A stretch of DNA of 64,000 nucleotides from Tridacna crocea (GCA_943736015.1 OX031064.1:36135361-36199360), one strand, 5' to 3'. Counted from the first letter of the stretch, positions 40,401-55,400 are shown. Notes: generated by a model not told the origin, from the letters alone. Numbers and translations: made by a program.

Positions 40401-43400
40401 TTCTTTTGATTAAGTCATTTGATTAAGATAACTTGTACTTTTTCCACAAAAGGGAAGGAGGGTGAGGGCTAAAACTGCATTGAGTAGCTGTAATGCTTCT
40501 CTGTGCTGCACCATATACTAAACAAGACATCACTTACTGATGCAGAGCTCCAGATAGAGGGAGTGATTTTGTTTGAAAAGTTGAAAATGTCAATAATTCT
40601 CCACTTAACCTTATTTTATGGGCACTCATTGGAATCGTTTCATTGATACTATTCTGATGAGTACCCACAACATAGGGATCGGAAGATGAATAATGGATTT
40701 AGAATATCATCACTCCTTCTTATCTGGAGCTCTGTTATGGATCTACAAAATCCGTTAACCTTTTCCCAAAGGACAAAATTTTAGACTCGTCCAAATTGAA
40801 AGCACTTGCAGACGCCAAAATTAATGTTACTCAAAAGCAAAAAAATCTTTCCAGCAGGGAAGAAAAAATTGAGGGAAAAGGAGAAAATGCTGTTTCTCTT
40901 TTTCCCACAATGTTTCCAAAAGGCTTCTCTCTCAGGGCCATAAAAACCAGGGATTGTTTGGTAAATGATTAATTTTGGCAGCAACTAAACCATGAGGTAG
41001 AATGGTTCTTTGACAAGTAAACAGTATACCAATAGCTAATAAAAGTTTTGGCTAAAGTCAGCGTACCAAAGGTCAATTTGTTGGATACATTTTGCAGATG
41101 CATTAATCATTTACCACACAGCAGAATCTTAGACCTTACCAAATTGAAAGCATTAAATTTTGCAGACGTCAATTTCATATCCGCTCAAATGATGCAATTT
41201 TTCTTTGATAGTTTAGAAAACATTGTGGGAAAAGGAGAAAATGTTGGTAACCAGCATTTTCTCCTTTTCCCATGATGTTTTCAAATGGCTTCTTCAGGGT
41301 CATCAAAAGTTGTCATTGTATGGTAAAGGATTAACCCATTACCACACAATGCCTACTTTTGACGACCCTGAGAAAGGAGCCTTTAGAAAACATTGTGGGA
41401 AAAGGAGAAATGCTGGTAACCAGCATTTTCTCCTTTTCCCAGAATGTTTTCTACCCTACCTAAAACAAATTTCAAGTCTTTAGTCACATTAATTTTGTCG
41501 TCTGCAAATGCTTTCAATTTGGACCTAGTCTAAACTTATGTCATTTGGTAAAGAGTTAAACACCTTTATCACAGAGCATGGCTCTTACCTATATATTTTC
41601 AGAGAATGATTAAGACTTGTGGAGAAGTAAAAGCTGCCCCGACTGAAATAGAAGAAATCCAGTTTTTATGTACAGTATGTGCCAAAATTAAAGGGGATCC
41701 TTACCTGGTGAATTTTTTCCTCGAGGTATTTTGTTTTTCTGGTATTGAGCACCAAATTCTGCGTGTGAAAACTGTGTTGCATTGGAAAAACGCATAACCC
41801 TTTAACACACAATCCCGACTTTTAACAACCGTATGAAAGAAGCCTCGAGAAAAACATTGTGGGAAAAGGAGAAAATGCTGGTAACCAGCATTTTCTCCCT
41901 TTCACACCATGTTTTCTACCTTCACAAAACAAATTCCAAAGTTTCAGTCACTTTTATTTTGTTGACTGCAAAAGCTTTCGATTTGGACATGCTTAAAATA
42001 TTGTCGTCTGGTAATGAGTTAATGGAATGTTCTGTCTACAAAAAAAAGTTTCGTAACAAGTTGAATTAACTCTGTACCACACAATCCTGGTTCTGAACAT
42101 CCCTAAAAAGGTCTTTTGAAAACATTGTGGGATAATGAGAAAATGCTGGGAACGAGTAAACTCTCCTTTTCCCAGAATGTGTTCTACCCTTCCAAAAGTG
42201 GATTTTTATTTTTGAGTCACAATGTGTCTATTATCTACAAAGGTTTTCATTTTAGGCAAGTCTGAAATTTGTCCTTTGGTTAAAAGTTAAGGATTTTTAT
42301 GAAACATTGAAGAAATTAGTAAATCAGTCAGAATCTCAGTGTAGAATTCAGCTGTAAGTGTGTCATGAATTATTGTTTTTTCACTCAACAGATGCCAAAA
42401 CCTAGTCAGTCTTCCAGTTCTGGACAAGGTATACCTGTTCAAGAAGAACCTGTCTCAGAAAATAAACTTGTGCAAGAGTTTCATCTAGTCACAACTCTGC
42501 TCAACCTTTCACATAGTGAGGTATGTATCTCTAACCACCTATCACAGAGCGAGATAAATGAGGTGTTCAAAACCTCATATGATGAGGTAAATGTCCTCAA
42601 TCTCCCCACCAAACATGAGATAAGTGACATCAACCCCTTCACACAGAGGTATATAGATGAGGTACTATCTCTAATCTCCTCAGTCACAGTGGGATATCCC
42701 CTGTCTTAGAAACTCAGCCATATTGTAGTTGTCATAGTGGTGTGATTTATTTGTTAACCACACAATCCCGACTTTTAACCACCCTAAGAAAGAAATCTTT
42801 TGAAAACTTAGTGGGAAAAGGGGAAAATGCTGGTAACCAGCATTTTCTCCTTTTCCCACAATGTTTTCAGATCTCCCTAAATCAAATTTCAATTTATGAT
42901 TCACATTTAATTTTGTCGTCTGCAAATGCATTCAGTTTGGACTAATCCAAAATTTTGTCTTTTGGTAAAGTGTTAATACAGTATGGTAAGTGGCATTTGA
43001 GCTCACTGTATGTTGTAAGTGACATTTACTCTCAGGCAAGTGTCCTCTCATGCCCTTTGAGCTATGGAGAAGGAAAAACAAGAGGCCAGAAGAAATTATA
43101 ATTATTCTTCTGAGGTGGACCTACTGCTCATGAAATTGAAATATGACAAATTTGCCCTACCAAGTCAGAATGACTCTCTAAACACAGTTTCATGATTGTT
43201 TGTTCTAGAAATGAGACAGTTGTGACATTAACCCTTTCCCAAACAATCCCTGGTTTTTACGGGTCTGGAATTGTAGCCTTTAGAAAACATTGTGGGAAAA
43301 GGAGAAAATGCTGGTAACCAGCATTTTCTCCTTTTCCCACAATGTTTTCTACCCTATTATAGACAGAAATCATCTTTTCAGCAAGAGTTGAATTGTCGTC

Positions 43401-46400
43401 TGCAAATACTTTCAATTTGGTCTAGTCCAAAAGTTTGTAGTTTGGGAAAGGGTTAAGTGAATAATGATTTTGACAGAACACCCCTAGAACTAAACATATT
43501 TGATATTTGCTTGGCTTTAACCATTTTACTACGCACGGAAATGAAATACTTATATGTACTTGTCAAATTCAGAGCAATTTTCGGAGAAAAAATGTTAAGT
43601 GGCAATCAAATTATTTGATTTGCATTCGAAAATGTAGAAAACATTTGGGAGAAGGAGAAAAATGCTCATTAACGGCATCTTTGCCTTCTCCCTCATAGTT
43701 TTTAAAAGCCTTTATACAGGGTATTAAAAATTCAGGATTGCATGGTGATGCTAAAGAACATTAACCAAAGCATAAGGAAGAACATTCCTGACTTGTATTA
43801 CAGGATAGTCGTGTGGCTGTCAAAGCTTGTGAGGGACTTATACTTTGTTCTAGTCTTCCGGAGCCTATTGCAGCACATTGCATGATCAACAGCACAAACT
43901 TCTGTGATGATCTTACCCAGAGGCTTGTGGATACATATGTTAAACTACCTGAAACAATTAATCCAGTGGACCTAGAGTTTGTCCAAGCTAAGTGGGGGTA
44001 AGAAGTTGTGTAATTTTATCTGTTGTAAACTGACATGTGCATGCAATTTCTTTCAATACTTAACCCGTTACCACACAATCCCTACTTTTAACCCCCTCAG
44101 AAAGAAACCTTTATAAAACATTTTGGGAAAAGGAGAAAATGCTGGTAACCAGCATTTTCTCCTTTTCCCACAAAGTTTTCTTCCCTATGAAGGTAAAATT
44201 GCATCATTTGAACCACTTTGAAATTGTCATCTGCAAATGCTTTCAATTTCGATAGGTCTAAAATTTTTCCGTGTGGGAATGTGTTAACACAGTGTTACAT
44301 GGCAGGACAATTGTATTTTGATCAAAGCCAAAACACAATTTGCTTTTGAGAAAAAATGAAAAACAAAAGTGGTTATGATATCAAGACTGGTACAGTATGA
44401 GCAAAAAGGTTGTTCCTGCGCATATTCTAGAACTACATTGTTGCTATTGATGATACCATATTTATCATCACTGATGGTGTTAAAGACTGTGAAATTTCAG
44501 TAATTCACTGATCAGATATATAATTAGAACAAATAAGTTACGGACAAAGGTACCACAGGCAAACATACAGTCTAATCTTGGATCGAGATATCTCTACAGA
44601 CTCCCTGTTTAGTCTGTCCATGAAGATAAAAATCTCTGAGATTTGGTGGGATGTATTTTCAGCCATTAAAAGAGGTGATGTAAATATATTTGGCACTGAA
44701 AAGGTTTAGAATTTTTATTTTTAACTTACAGGATGGATGTAATAACAGAGCGTGAAGATAAGCAGACATTTACCGGAAAACGCCATCTAGTGTCATTTCT
44801 GTCCTGGTTAGATTTCTGTGATCAACTCTCAACAATTGCCAACCCTATAGTTGCAGAGGCTTTAGCTAGGACAATTCATCAGAAGTTTCTCTTGCCATAT
44901 TTCAAGCCAGCATTATTGCAGATGTAATAAGCTCTTTTATCTTGTATTCAAAGATTTTGATGTTGTTGTCTGCAAGGGCATGATGTGCAGCTTTTCTCCA
45001 TAGTTAACCCCTTTCAACAATTACCAGAGTTTCATTAACCCTTTCCCAAACAATCCCTGGTTTTTACGACCCTGATATAGAAGCCTTTTGAAAGCATTGT
45101 GGGAAAAGGAGAAAATGCTGGTAACCAGCATTTTCTCCTTTTCCAACATTGTTTTCTACCCTGCTGGAAACAAATTTCAATTTTTGAGGTATGCGTATTA
45201 TGTTGTCTGCAAGTGCTTTCAATTTGGACCAGCCCAAAATTTTGTTATTATTTGATAAAGAGTTAAAGTAAATTTTGCCTTGCATTGGAACATAATTATG
45301 AAGTTCTTGTTCATCAACGCAATCAATCATGATGATCAATTCAGATTTTTATGCAAGGCTGTGATATAATTTTGGCATTGGAAAAAAAATTAATTCATCA
45401 TTAAGGGGAAATGAACATACTGTACTGGTCTGTTTACCCTTTACCAAACAAACCCGTTTTTTAATGACCCTGAGGAAGATGCCTCCGGAAAACATGGTCA
45501 GAAAAGGAGAATGTACTGGTTACCAAGACTGACTTATCCTGCAAACATAATGGGGGAAAAAGGAGAAAATGCCGGTAACCAGCATTTTCTTATTTTCTCA
45601 CAATGTTTTCTTTATGTATAAAGACAAACGTAATAATTTGATTTACATTTTATTAACACATGCAAATGCTTCCAACTACAACTTCTCTTAAATTTTGTCA
45701 GCTGGTAAATTGGTAAGTAAAGTAATTACCCAACTCTTTCTGAGTAACTCTCTCTTCTCACTGAGGTTGTTGTAAAAGGATTAACTCTTCTCTCATCATT
45801 CAATATGGTGTTCACATAGTATTTGTGAAAAATCTACAAGTGGCATAAAACACTGTTGTATTTAGTTCAAGTGCAAGTGGACAATGGTTTAATAAATGGT
45901 AACTATGAGAAAGAAAAAAAAAAAAGATGTTTTGAAACTATTGTATTATCTGCTAAAAAGTTTTTTTTGTATTTTTTTAGGTCTGAATCAGGTGCTATAA
46001 CATCAGTGGCCTATTTGACAAGATGTTTTAGGACTGTGTGTTCACAGAGACTTTTATCAGGTTAGTAGGATGAACATGTACATACCAGCATACTTTTAAG
46101 GCCTATGGCATTTAAATTTATATCTGCACATCTATTTTCTTGAATTGTTGTGGATTTTTTTTTTTCTGAAATTTCTCAGAAGTATTGCTAGCATTGGAAC
46201 CTGTAAATTTTTTTAGCTCAGTTGTTTTTGGAAAAAAACTCAAGGTATTACCATAGCCCTAGCATAGTTGGTGTCATATGTATTCTCTTCATTATGCAAA
46301 AACTTTTAGATTTTCAAACACTTTGACATTTTATATAATATCTATGTCATTACTGTAGATATTTACTTTAAACTTGTATTAAAGAAGTTTATCATCAAAA

Positions 46401-49400
46401 GGGAAACCCACACAACAAGGGCAGGTTACCACCAAAGTATTTTTGACAGTCATTCCTCTTTTTAGACTGAATTATGACTGAAAATCAAGCAGCTGTAGCT
46501 AACTTGCATAAAGTGTATGCATTGTTCTTTTTTAGCTCACCTGAGCACGTTGTGCTCAGGGGAGCTTTTAGGATCACCCGTCAGGCATCGTGCATCGTCA
46601 ACAAGTCTTTAAACATCAACTCCTACTAAACCGCTGGGCCAATTTGGACCAAACTTGGCTGGAATGTTCCTTGGGAGGTCTTCTTTAAAAACTGTTCACA
46701 GAATTTGATGCCATCAAAAACTCTGGTTGCCTTGGCAACCAAATGGAATTTTCTAGGAAATTCTTTAAAAATCTTCTCTGAAACTGCTGGCCAGATTTTA
46801 AAATAATTTGACAGAGTTCCTTGGGTGACCCTTTTCAAAAATTGTTCAAAAATTGTTCGCGAAATTTTGATCCATCAAGAAACATGGTTCTGGTGAATGG
46901 GGGTTACTTGCACTATATGGCAAAGAAGAAATTCTTAAAAATTCTTCTTCTCTGAAACCGCTGGCCAGATTTTAAAATAATTTCACAGACATGTTCCTTG
47001 GGTGACCCTTTTCAAAAAGTGTCTGCGAAATTTTGATCAGTCAAGAAATATGGCTCTGGTGAAAGGGGGCTACTTGCACTATATGGCAAAGAAGAAATTC
47101 TTAAAAATTCTTCTTCTCTGAAACCGCTGGACAGATTTTGAAATGATTTCTCAGGGATGTTCTCTGGGTGGCCCTTTTCAAAAATTGTTTGCGAAATTTT
47201 GATCTGTCAAGAAACATGGCTCTGGTGGATGGGGGCTACTTTACACTATACAGACATGAAGAAATTCTTGAAAATTCTTCTTCTCTCAAACCGCAGGTCA
47301 GATTTCACAGAGATATTCCTTGGGTGACCCTTTTCAAAAAATTATTCGCGAAATTTTGATCTGTCAAGAAACATGGCTCTGGTGAATGGGGGCTTCTTGC
47401 ACTATACCGATTTGAAGAAATTCTTGAAAATTCTTCTTTTCTGAAATTGCTTGTCAGATTTTGAAATAATTTCACAGCAGTGTTCCATGGGTGACCCTTT
47501 TCAATAATTTTTTCGCGAAATTTTGATCCGTCAAGAAACATGGCTCTGGTGAATGGGGTCTACCTGCACTATACGGATATGAAGGAATTCTTGAAAATTG
47601 AATGGCTGGTCAGATTTTAAAATAATTTCTCAGCAATGTTCCTTGAATGAGCCTATTAAAAAATTGTTTGCGAAATTTTGATCCAACAAGTAGCATGCTC
47701 TGGTGAATGGGGGCTACTTGCACTATATGGAAATTAAGAAATTTTTGAAAATTCTTCTTTCTGAAACTGATGGTCAGATTTTGAAATGACTTTTACAGGT
47801 GACCTTTTGAAAATTGCTTGGCAAAATAATGATTTTGTTTCCAATGTTTCAGTTCTAAAAAAAAAAAGGCTATGGTGAGCGATCCATCCAGGGCCATCTT
47901 GGCCCTCTTGTTTATCTTTTGGAAGTCAAAAGGCACCATGTGTGTGGGGGGAGGGTATATGTCTTTTATACTTCTGATTCATTTCTACTGCAGAAATCCT
48001 AGACTAGCTAGCTGTTTTTTTTCTGTTAACCCATTACCACTTAGTTCTGAGATTTAAAGACCCTGTGGCTTTTAAAAACATTTTGGGAAAAGGAGAAAAT
48101 CCTGGTAACCAGCATTTTTTTCTTTTCACACTGTTTTCTACCCAAGGAAAGACAAAAATCAATGTTCAGGGTACATTTTATTTGTTGCAAATGATTGGTT
48201 TATCTTTTAAAAGGTACAAACTGTTGTGGGAAAAGAAGGAGATGCTGGTTTTAAGTGTTTTCTCTTTATCCCTCAGAAACTACTCTTTTCAAAAGTCAAT
48301 TTATCTTACATTGTAAACTATTGGATTCTTTCATAAAGCATTTATTAAAACAACTTTAATTCTGACTTTTTTTTTTTTTTACTTTTTACTGTATAAGTAC
48401 ATTTTCACTTGCAGAATTTGCCCTTTTTGTGATTGGTGAAGATAGAAGACCAGAAGATAGAGACTGTGATCAAACTACTCTTCGTTCAAGACTAATTGAA
48501 AATTGTAATAATGTCTCAGAAGAGGTGAGTTGTGTTACATTGACACAATCATTTTATGGTGTTTTGTGAATTAACTCTTTACCACACAATCCCGACTTTT
48601 AAAGACCCTGGGAAAAAAGCCTTTTGAAAACATTGTAGGAAAAGGAGAAAATGCTGGTAACCAGCATTTTCTCCTTTTCCCACAATGTTTTCTACCGTTC
48701 CCAAACCAAATTTTAATTTTTCAGTCACTTTTAATTTGTCGTCTGCAAATGCTTTCAATTTGGACCAGTCCATAATTTTATCGTTTGGTAAAGAGTTAAG
48801 GACTCAAAGTCATTACAAAAGGGTCATAAATATGACTAGATGGATGTTTTGTTAACCCATTATCTCTCAATCCTTACTTTTGACGACCCTGAGAAAGGAA
48901 CCTTTAGAAAACATTGTGGGTAAAGGATAATATGCTGGTAACCAGCATTTTCTCAATTTACCACAATGTTTTCTACTCTTCACAAAACAAATTCCAATTT
49001 TTCAGTGACTGTTACTTTATTGTCTGCAAATTTACGATTTGGACAAGCCTAAAATACTGTCGTTTGGTAATGAGTTAAGCAGTCTTAGGAGTGGTCAAAG
49101 ATTTGAAAGCTTATTACATGGTTTTCAGAGTCTGTGTGTTAGACTTTTTAGTTCATGTGGAAGGTCCACATTTGTGGGCAGATTCAGAGCATATTTATAT
49201 CATTAGTAGTTTGAAATCTTATGAAAATAAGGGATATCCAAAGATTGATATGGGAAGTAGATATCAAATTGCAATTTCGTATAAAGAATTTAGATATATT
49301 TTTTTCCGTTTAAGGAGTTATCACTGTAGCCCTGTCATTCTTATGCAAAAGGTTTGATCTCTGTCATGACTGAAGACACAATAAATAATCCATTAGGGGG

Positions 49401-52400
49401 GATAGCCCGAGTGGTTTATTTATTGCGCCTCATAACTCACAACATGGTTTATTGAATGATAAACCACGATAGAAAGAAGATTAATTCGATTCTAACATTG
49501 CCAATTCTTAATGAAAGGAAAACAAGTTCGAACTTGGAGTAAACACGGGGATGAAGATGTTCTATTGAATTACCCACTCATTGAATGATGTCACTTGATA
49601 TAGAATGACGTCACTCTGCATGGATTGTCACAGATTTTACCACGCTTTCCTTGCACTGTGTTTATAGAGCCGAATTCGCGTGTGATGTTAGAATAGATGT
49701 TAGCCTACGCAGGCTGATATGGTTTGACTTTTTACAGAAAGAGCAACTGCAGCCAAGCATACCCATAATTATGCATTGCTCTTGCTTTTTTGTCTGCCTG
49801 ATCTGTGACGAATAAAATATATTTATTATGAAAAAGGCACAGTGTCCTTTTTCATAGACAATTATTAAATCTTTACCAAACGACGAAATTTTAGACAGGT
49901 CAAAATTGAAAGCACTTGCAGACGACAAAATAAACATAGCTCAAAAATTGAAATTAATTTCTAGCAGGAAAGAAAACATTGTGGGAAAAGGAGAAAATGC
50001 TGGTTACCAGTATTTTCTTCTTTTCCCACAATGTTTTCAAAAGGCTTCTATCTCGGGGTCATAAAAACCAGGGATTTTTCGTAAAGGGTTAACCCATTAC
50101 CACACAATCCCTACTTTTGAAGCCCCTGAGAAAGAAGCCTTTAGAAAACATAGTGGGAAAGGAGAAAATGCTGGTAACCAGCATTTTCTCCTTTTCCCAC
50201 AATGTTTTCTACCCTTCACAAAACAAGTTTCAAATTTTCAGTCACTTTTATTTTGTTGTCTGCAAATGCTTTCAATTTGGACAAGTCTAAAATATTGTCG
50301 TCTGGTAGTGAGTTAAGCAAGAATCCAGTAAAGTTTTATTTTATTTTGATTAACATTTTATATCAAAGCCAGAATAATTTACCTTGTTTTTATTCTGATT
50401 ATAATATGTACATTTTTTTTTTTTTTAATTTTACAGATGTGTCTAGTTGCCCTCCAGTTGTTTGACACACTTCTGCAGAAAGATGATGAACATATCCTTC
50501 ACAATTTGGTCATACGGAACCTTGAAAGAAGACATTATTGTAAAGCAAAATGTGATATAAGTGACAGACAGTCTGCACAGCACATGATCGGAGGAGAGGC
50601 ATTGTGCAAATTTGAGAACATGGCAAAATCACAGGGACATTCTCAAATTAAAAATCAAGCAAAATCTCATACTGAGGAAGGAATTCAATGTGAGGCTAGA
50701 TCTCAGAAGGAATTAGAATCTCAGGGTGTGACAAAATTGCAAAGTGAGGTCAAAGGTCAAGATGAAGAAGAGAAGCAATATGAGAACAAGTCTCAAAATG
50801 AGGCTCGTTCTCTGAATGAGGTGGAGGCACAGACTGTGGCCAAATCTGAGAATGAGGAGGAATCTCAGAACAAGGTTGAGGAAGAGAGTGAGACAAAGAT
50901 ACCAGATGAGGCTCTACCACAGAATAATGAGGCAGAGTTGGTGAATGAAGTTGAATCCCAGACAAGAAGAGAGACAAATACTGAGACTGAATCTCACAAA
51001 CAGAATGCATTTCAAAATGAGGATGAATGTCAGCCTGGTGCTATGGACAATAAATCTGATATCTGTGATATAGAAGATAAATCTCATGGTGTTGCAGAGA
51101 AGAAAATTATACAGCAAACAATAGATGATGCCAATACAAATTGTCTTCCATTGCAATCAGAATGTCCTGACAATCAATCTTTGCCTACGAGTACTGCAGG
51201 TAAAAACTTGGTATTTATTTGGTTCTTTTTGTCTGATACTTTTATAATTATTGAATCATTCATTAAACCTCTTTTTTATTTAGTAAACAATTCTGTAAAA
51301 TAACTGTAGGGAAATAATTCTGTAATTAAATGACTATTGCGTAAATAGCTGATAAATACATTTTGAGAAAGGGGAAAATGATGATAGCGAGCATTCTCTC
51401 CTTTTCAAATATTCTGTGCGCCTTCAAACAGAAATCTCATTATAACCTGTCAGGTATTCTTAACATGTATATGTACCTTTTTAACCTTTACCAAATAATT
51501 CTTTGCTTTCACACTGCAATGGAAGAAGACCTTTGGCAAACTACTGGAAAATAATGATTCTTATATTCTCCTTCTCCTACTATGTATCCTATCTCTTTCC
51601 AGGTCAAATCCTTTCACTTAAGTCGAATTTTATTTGTTGTCTGCAAATCATACGGTATCTGTTTGGCAAGAAACTAAAATTCTAGGAAAGATAACAATTT
51701 TTCTTTTTGCCCTTTTTTTTTTCAACAGAAATCATGAAATGTGAAACCCCAAACTTCAGTCCTGTGTATTCTAAGACAGAAGTGCATAAAATAGTGAATA
51801 GGTGAGTGCAAGGTTTTTTTCCTTCAAGATTTTGAGATACAAATTACAATGAATTAGTATAAAAGACAATGTTATTAATTTTTATTTTGCCCAACCAACA
51901 GCAGATTGCTTCAACTTATTAGTGTTGTGTTTCATATCTATCAATCCCTTACCAAAGATTCTACACTTATTTTCAGAACTCTACATATACATGTGTATAT
52001 CAGGGGGAAAGGAGAAAGTATTAATAGGAGCATCTTCTCCTTTTCCCATTTGTTTTCTCCTTCAAAGACCTTCAATGTTTTAGACACCCATAGAAGATGG
52101 CACGTATTATGGGATCATCCATGATGTCCAGGCGGGCGGGCGTCCAGGCTGGCATCTGGGCGAGAAGGTGGGCGGGCAAGCGGCGTCCAGTTCTTTGTCC
52201 ATAGCATAACTTTGTCATCTCAAGTCCGATTGACTGTCATCTCAAGTCAGATTGACTTGAAACTTGGCAATTGTGTTTGTTGCAATAATAATGAGTTACT
52301 TCCCTTTGATTGTCATTTTCACAGCATTTTCTGCTTGTCTGGAATGTAACTTTGTCATTCTCAGTCTAAACATCTTCAAATTTGGTATGCATGATTGTCC

Positions 52401-55400
52401 AAAAATTATGGAGTGCAGTGCATAAGAATCATAATCTGCTGCACTGCTATTTTCTTCTACCTACCCTTTACAAGTAGAGTTCCCCCTTGACAACTGGCGG
52501 TGTGAAGGGCATATCTTGCCACAATTTGCCAATCTTGTTTAGCCATGTGTTAGTTTTTGTCTGTTGGAAGCTCCCAATTTTGGATAAGTCTAATAATTTG
52601 CTGTTTGGTGAAGGACTACAAAAAAGCTAAGGGAGTAACCCCCTTAAAAAAAAAAAAAAAAAAAAATTAGCATTCTAATATGTTACCCCTGTATTGCACA
52701 ATATGGAATTTTAACAAATCTGTGAAAAACAGCTTTTCAAACCATCATTGAAACCAGCATTTTGTCTTTTTCTGACAGTTTTCTCTCCTCCAAAAACAGA
52801 TTTTAGATTTTGAGTCACGTTTACTTTTGTTGATTGCAAATACATTTAAAGTAGTAGACCCCTAATAGTGAACAGCTATTTCCACAATAATATTATCCTA
52901 CAAAATTTGCTATGATTAAAAAAGAGTGTTATTGTACTGCTTTAACCAAGCCACTTTATCATTAACAAATCTAAAACCACTATATTTTCATTACAAAGAG
53001 AGATAGTAATTACCTCCCTTTTCTGGAAACTAACAAAAGTATCTACAAATAATTTCAAGAGAGGCATAAAGAAATTTCTGGTCGGTTAAAAATGTGCAAA
53101 AGTATAAATCTGTATTTATCAACTACTAAGAAAACTTTATGCAACGCAGCACTAGAGGTATTAGGGGTCTACTACCTTAATTCCCAAAAGTCAATTTGTC
53201 ATCTGGTAAACATTTAAATACATTTAAATACTACAGTTGCCTTCTTCTGTTGTTTAATATCCAATAAAATAAATGAATCTGCTGTTTCCATTAACCCATT
53301 ACCACACAATCCCTACTTTTGACACCCCTGAGATAGAAACCTGTAGAGAAAACACTGTGGGAAAAGGAGAAAATGCTGGTAACCAGCATTTTCTCCTTCT
53401 TCCCACAATATTTTCTATCCATCACAAAACAAATTTCAAATTTTCAGTCACTTTATTTTGTCATCTGCAAATGCTTTCAATTTGGACTGGTCTGAAATTT
53501 TCTTGTGTGGTAAAGAGTTTTACAACTCTGTGCTAGATCAAATGTGGCTCAGATGCTAGATTTGTTGTTTTAAGGGTGGATTATTTTGGGCAAGAAGTAT
53601 CAGCCCTGCTCTCCTTCTTTCACAATATTTTTGGAAAGCTTTCAGTCTGAGATGGGATCATTTGTAAGGTGTTACTTTTTAACACGCGACAAAATTTTGG
53701 AAAAAGTGCAAATAAAAAGCATTTGCAGACAACAAATTAAATGTGGCGCAAATGACGAACTTTGCTTAAGGGTAGAATACATTGTGGGAAAAGGAGAAAA
53801 TGCTGGTAACCAGCATTTTCTCCTTTTCCCACAATGTTTCCAAAAGGCTTTTTCTTAAGGGTCATGAAAAACTGGGATTTTTCGGTAATGGGTTAATTTA
53901 GTTTGTGTTTTTCTTTCTGTTTTGTCTTCCAGCTTTTTATCCTTACTTCCAGAAGAGTTAAAGTCTAGTTATCAAACTGCAGATAGTGGATACGATATGT
54001 ATCTTAGAGATGCACATCGACAGGTACATTTTGTATCATTTTTACTTTTACTCAATTCAAAATATATACCAGCAATACGAAAATAATCACACTGTACGCA
54101 GTCTGCTGCTATATGCCCTTGACTAGGTTACTTTTGCTGCCCTTTGCAGTGTTTTTGCTTAAGCACCAAATAAACAGTGTAAGAACATCACGTAAGACTC
54201 TGTTTGAAAAATAATCCCATGGCTTGTTTGTGCATGGTTTATTTGAAAAGAAAATGTAGGCCCTTTGGTCAACTAGGAAACAGCTTGTATTTTGACTGGT
54301 TGTTTTCTTATTTTGAATATAAATCTGAAGTAAAACTCCCTGCCCTAATCTATACTACTCAAAATTTGCTAGGGATCACCCTAAAACATTCACCCTAAAT
54401 ATATATCTAGCATGTTATCATGTATGTTACCTCGCCACACTGATCAATAAAATGACCAATGGAAATGGATCTTTAAGCCTTTACCTCACAATGCCGACTG
54501 TTAAAGACACCGAGAGAGAAGCCTTTGGAAAACATTGTTGGAAAAGGAGAAAATGCTGGATACCAGCATTTTCTCCTTTCCCAATGATGTTTTCTACCCT
54601 ATGACAGACAGCATAGTGCACGCTGCATATAGTTTTTGGTTGGCAAATGCTTTAAACTTGGACAAATCTAGAATTTTGCAGTATGGTAAAGAGTTTATGC
54701 AAAACTGTTGTAACATATAAAACCATACAGAAATATGTAAGTGATCCCTAACAAAGTGTGAGAAGTATATTATATCAAACTTACTTTGCTTCACTTTTAA
54801 TTTCCTGTTTTCCAGTCCCTTTCCTTACCCATTTCCCTATCCCTTTTTCTTTCCATCCCTTTTCCTTTCCATTTCCCCTTTCCTCTCCTTTTCCTAACCC
54901 TAATTCCTAACCCTTACTCAACTTTTCCTTTCACCCCCCTTCCTCTTTTTGTTTCCCTTATCGTTTCCTTCCCATCCCCCACCCTTTTCTTCTTTGGCCT
55001 TTTCTTTCCCTCAGTGCATTCCTAGCCTCCCTCACCTTCACTTTTCTTCCATTTTCCCTCTTCCAGTTCAATCCTTTCCACCCATTTTCTGTCTCTCGCC
55101 ACGTTTTCCACATTGTAACACCTAAAATTGTTTGTACTTGTAGTACACTTCTATGTTGGAAGCCACCAAGAATTGGGGATATCCCATCAAATGTGGGCCA
55201 CTACCAACTGAGGCAGAGGAGTTTTATGAGGGTTCTTTTCTTCACATGTTGCTAGACAAGCTGACCCACATTCTAGATCAGGTTGAGTGTATGCTTATTT
55301 TACTTTTCAGAAGAAATGTCTTAAAGGGCGTATTCATTTTACCTTTTCTGGCACAATGTTCTTGTTCTGGAATGCTGTTCAGGAATGTGCGAAAGGAATA

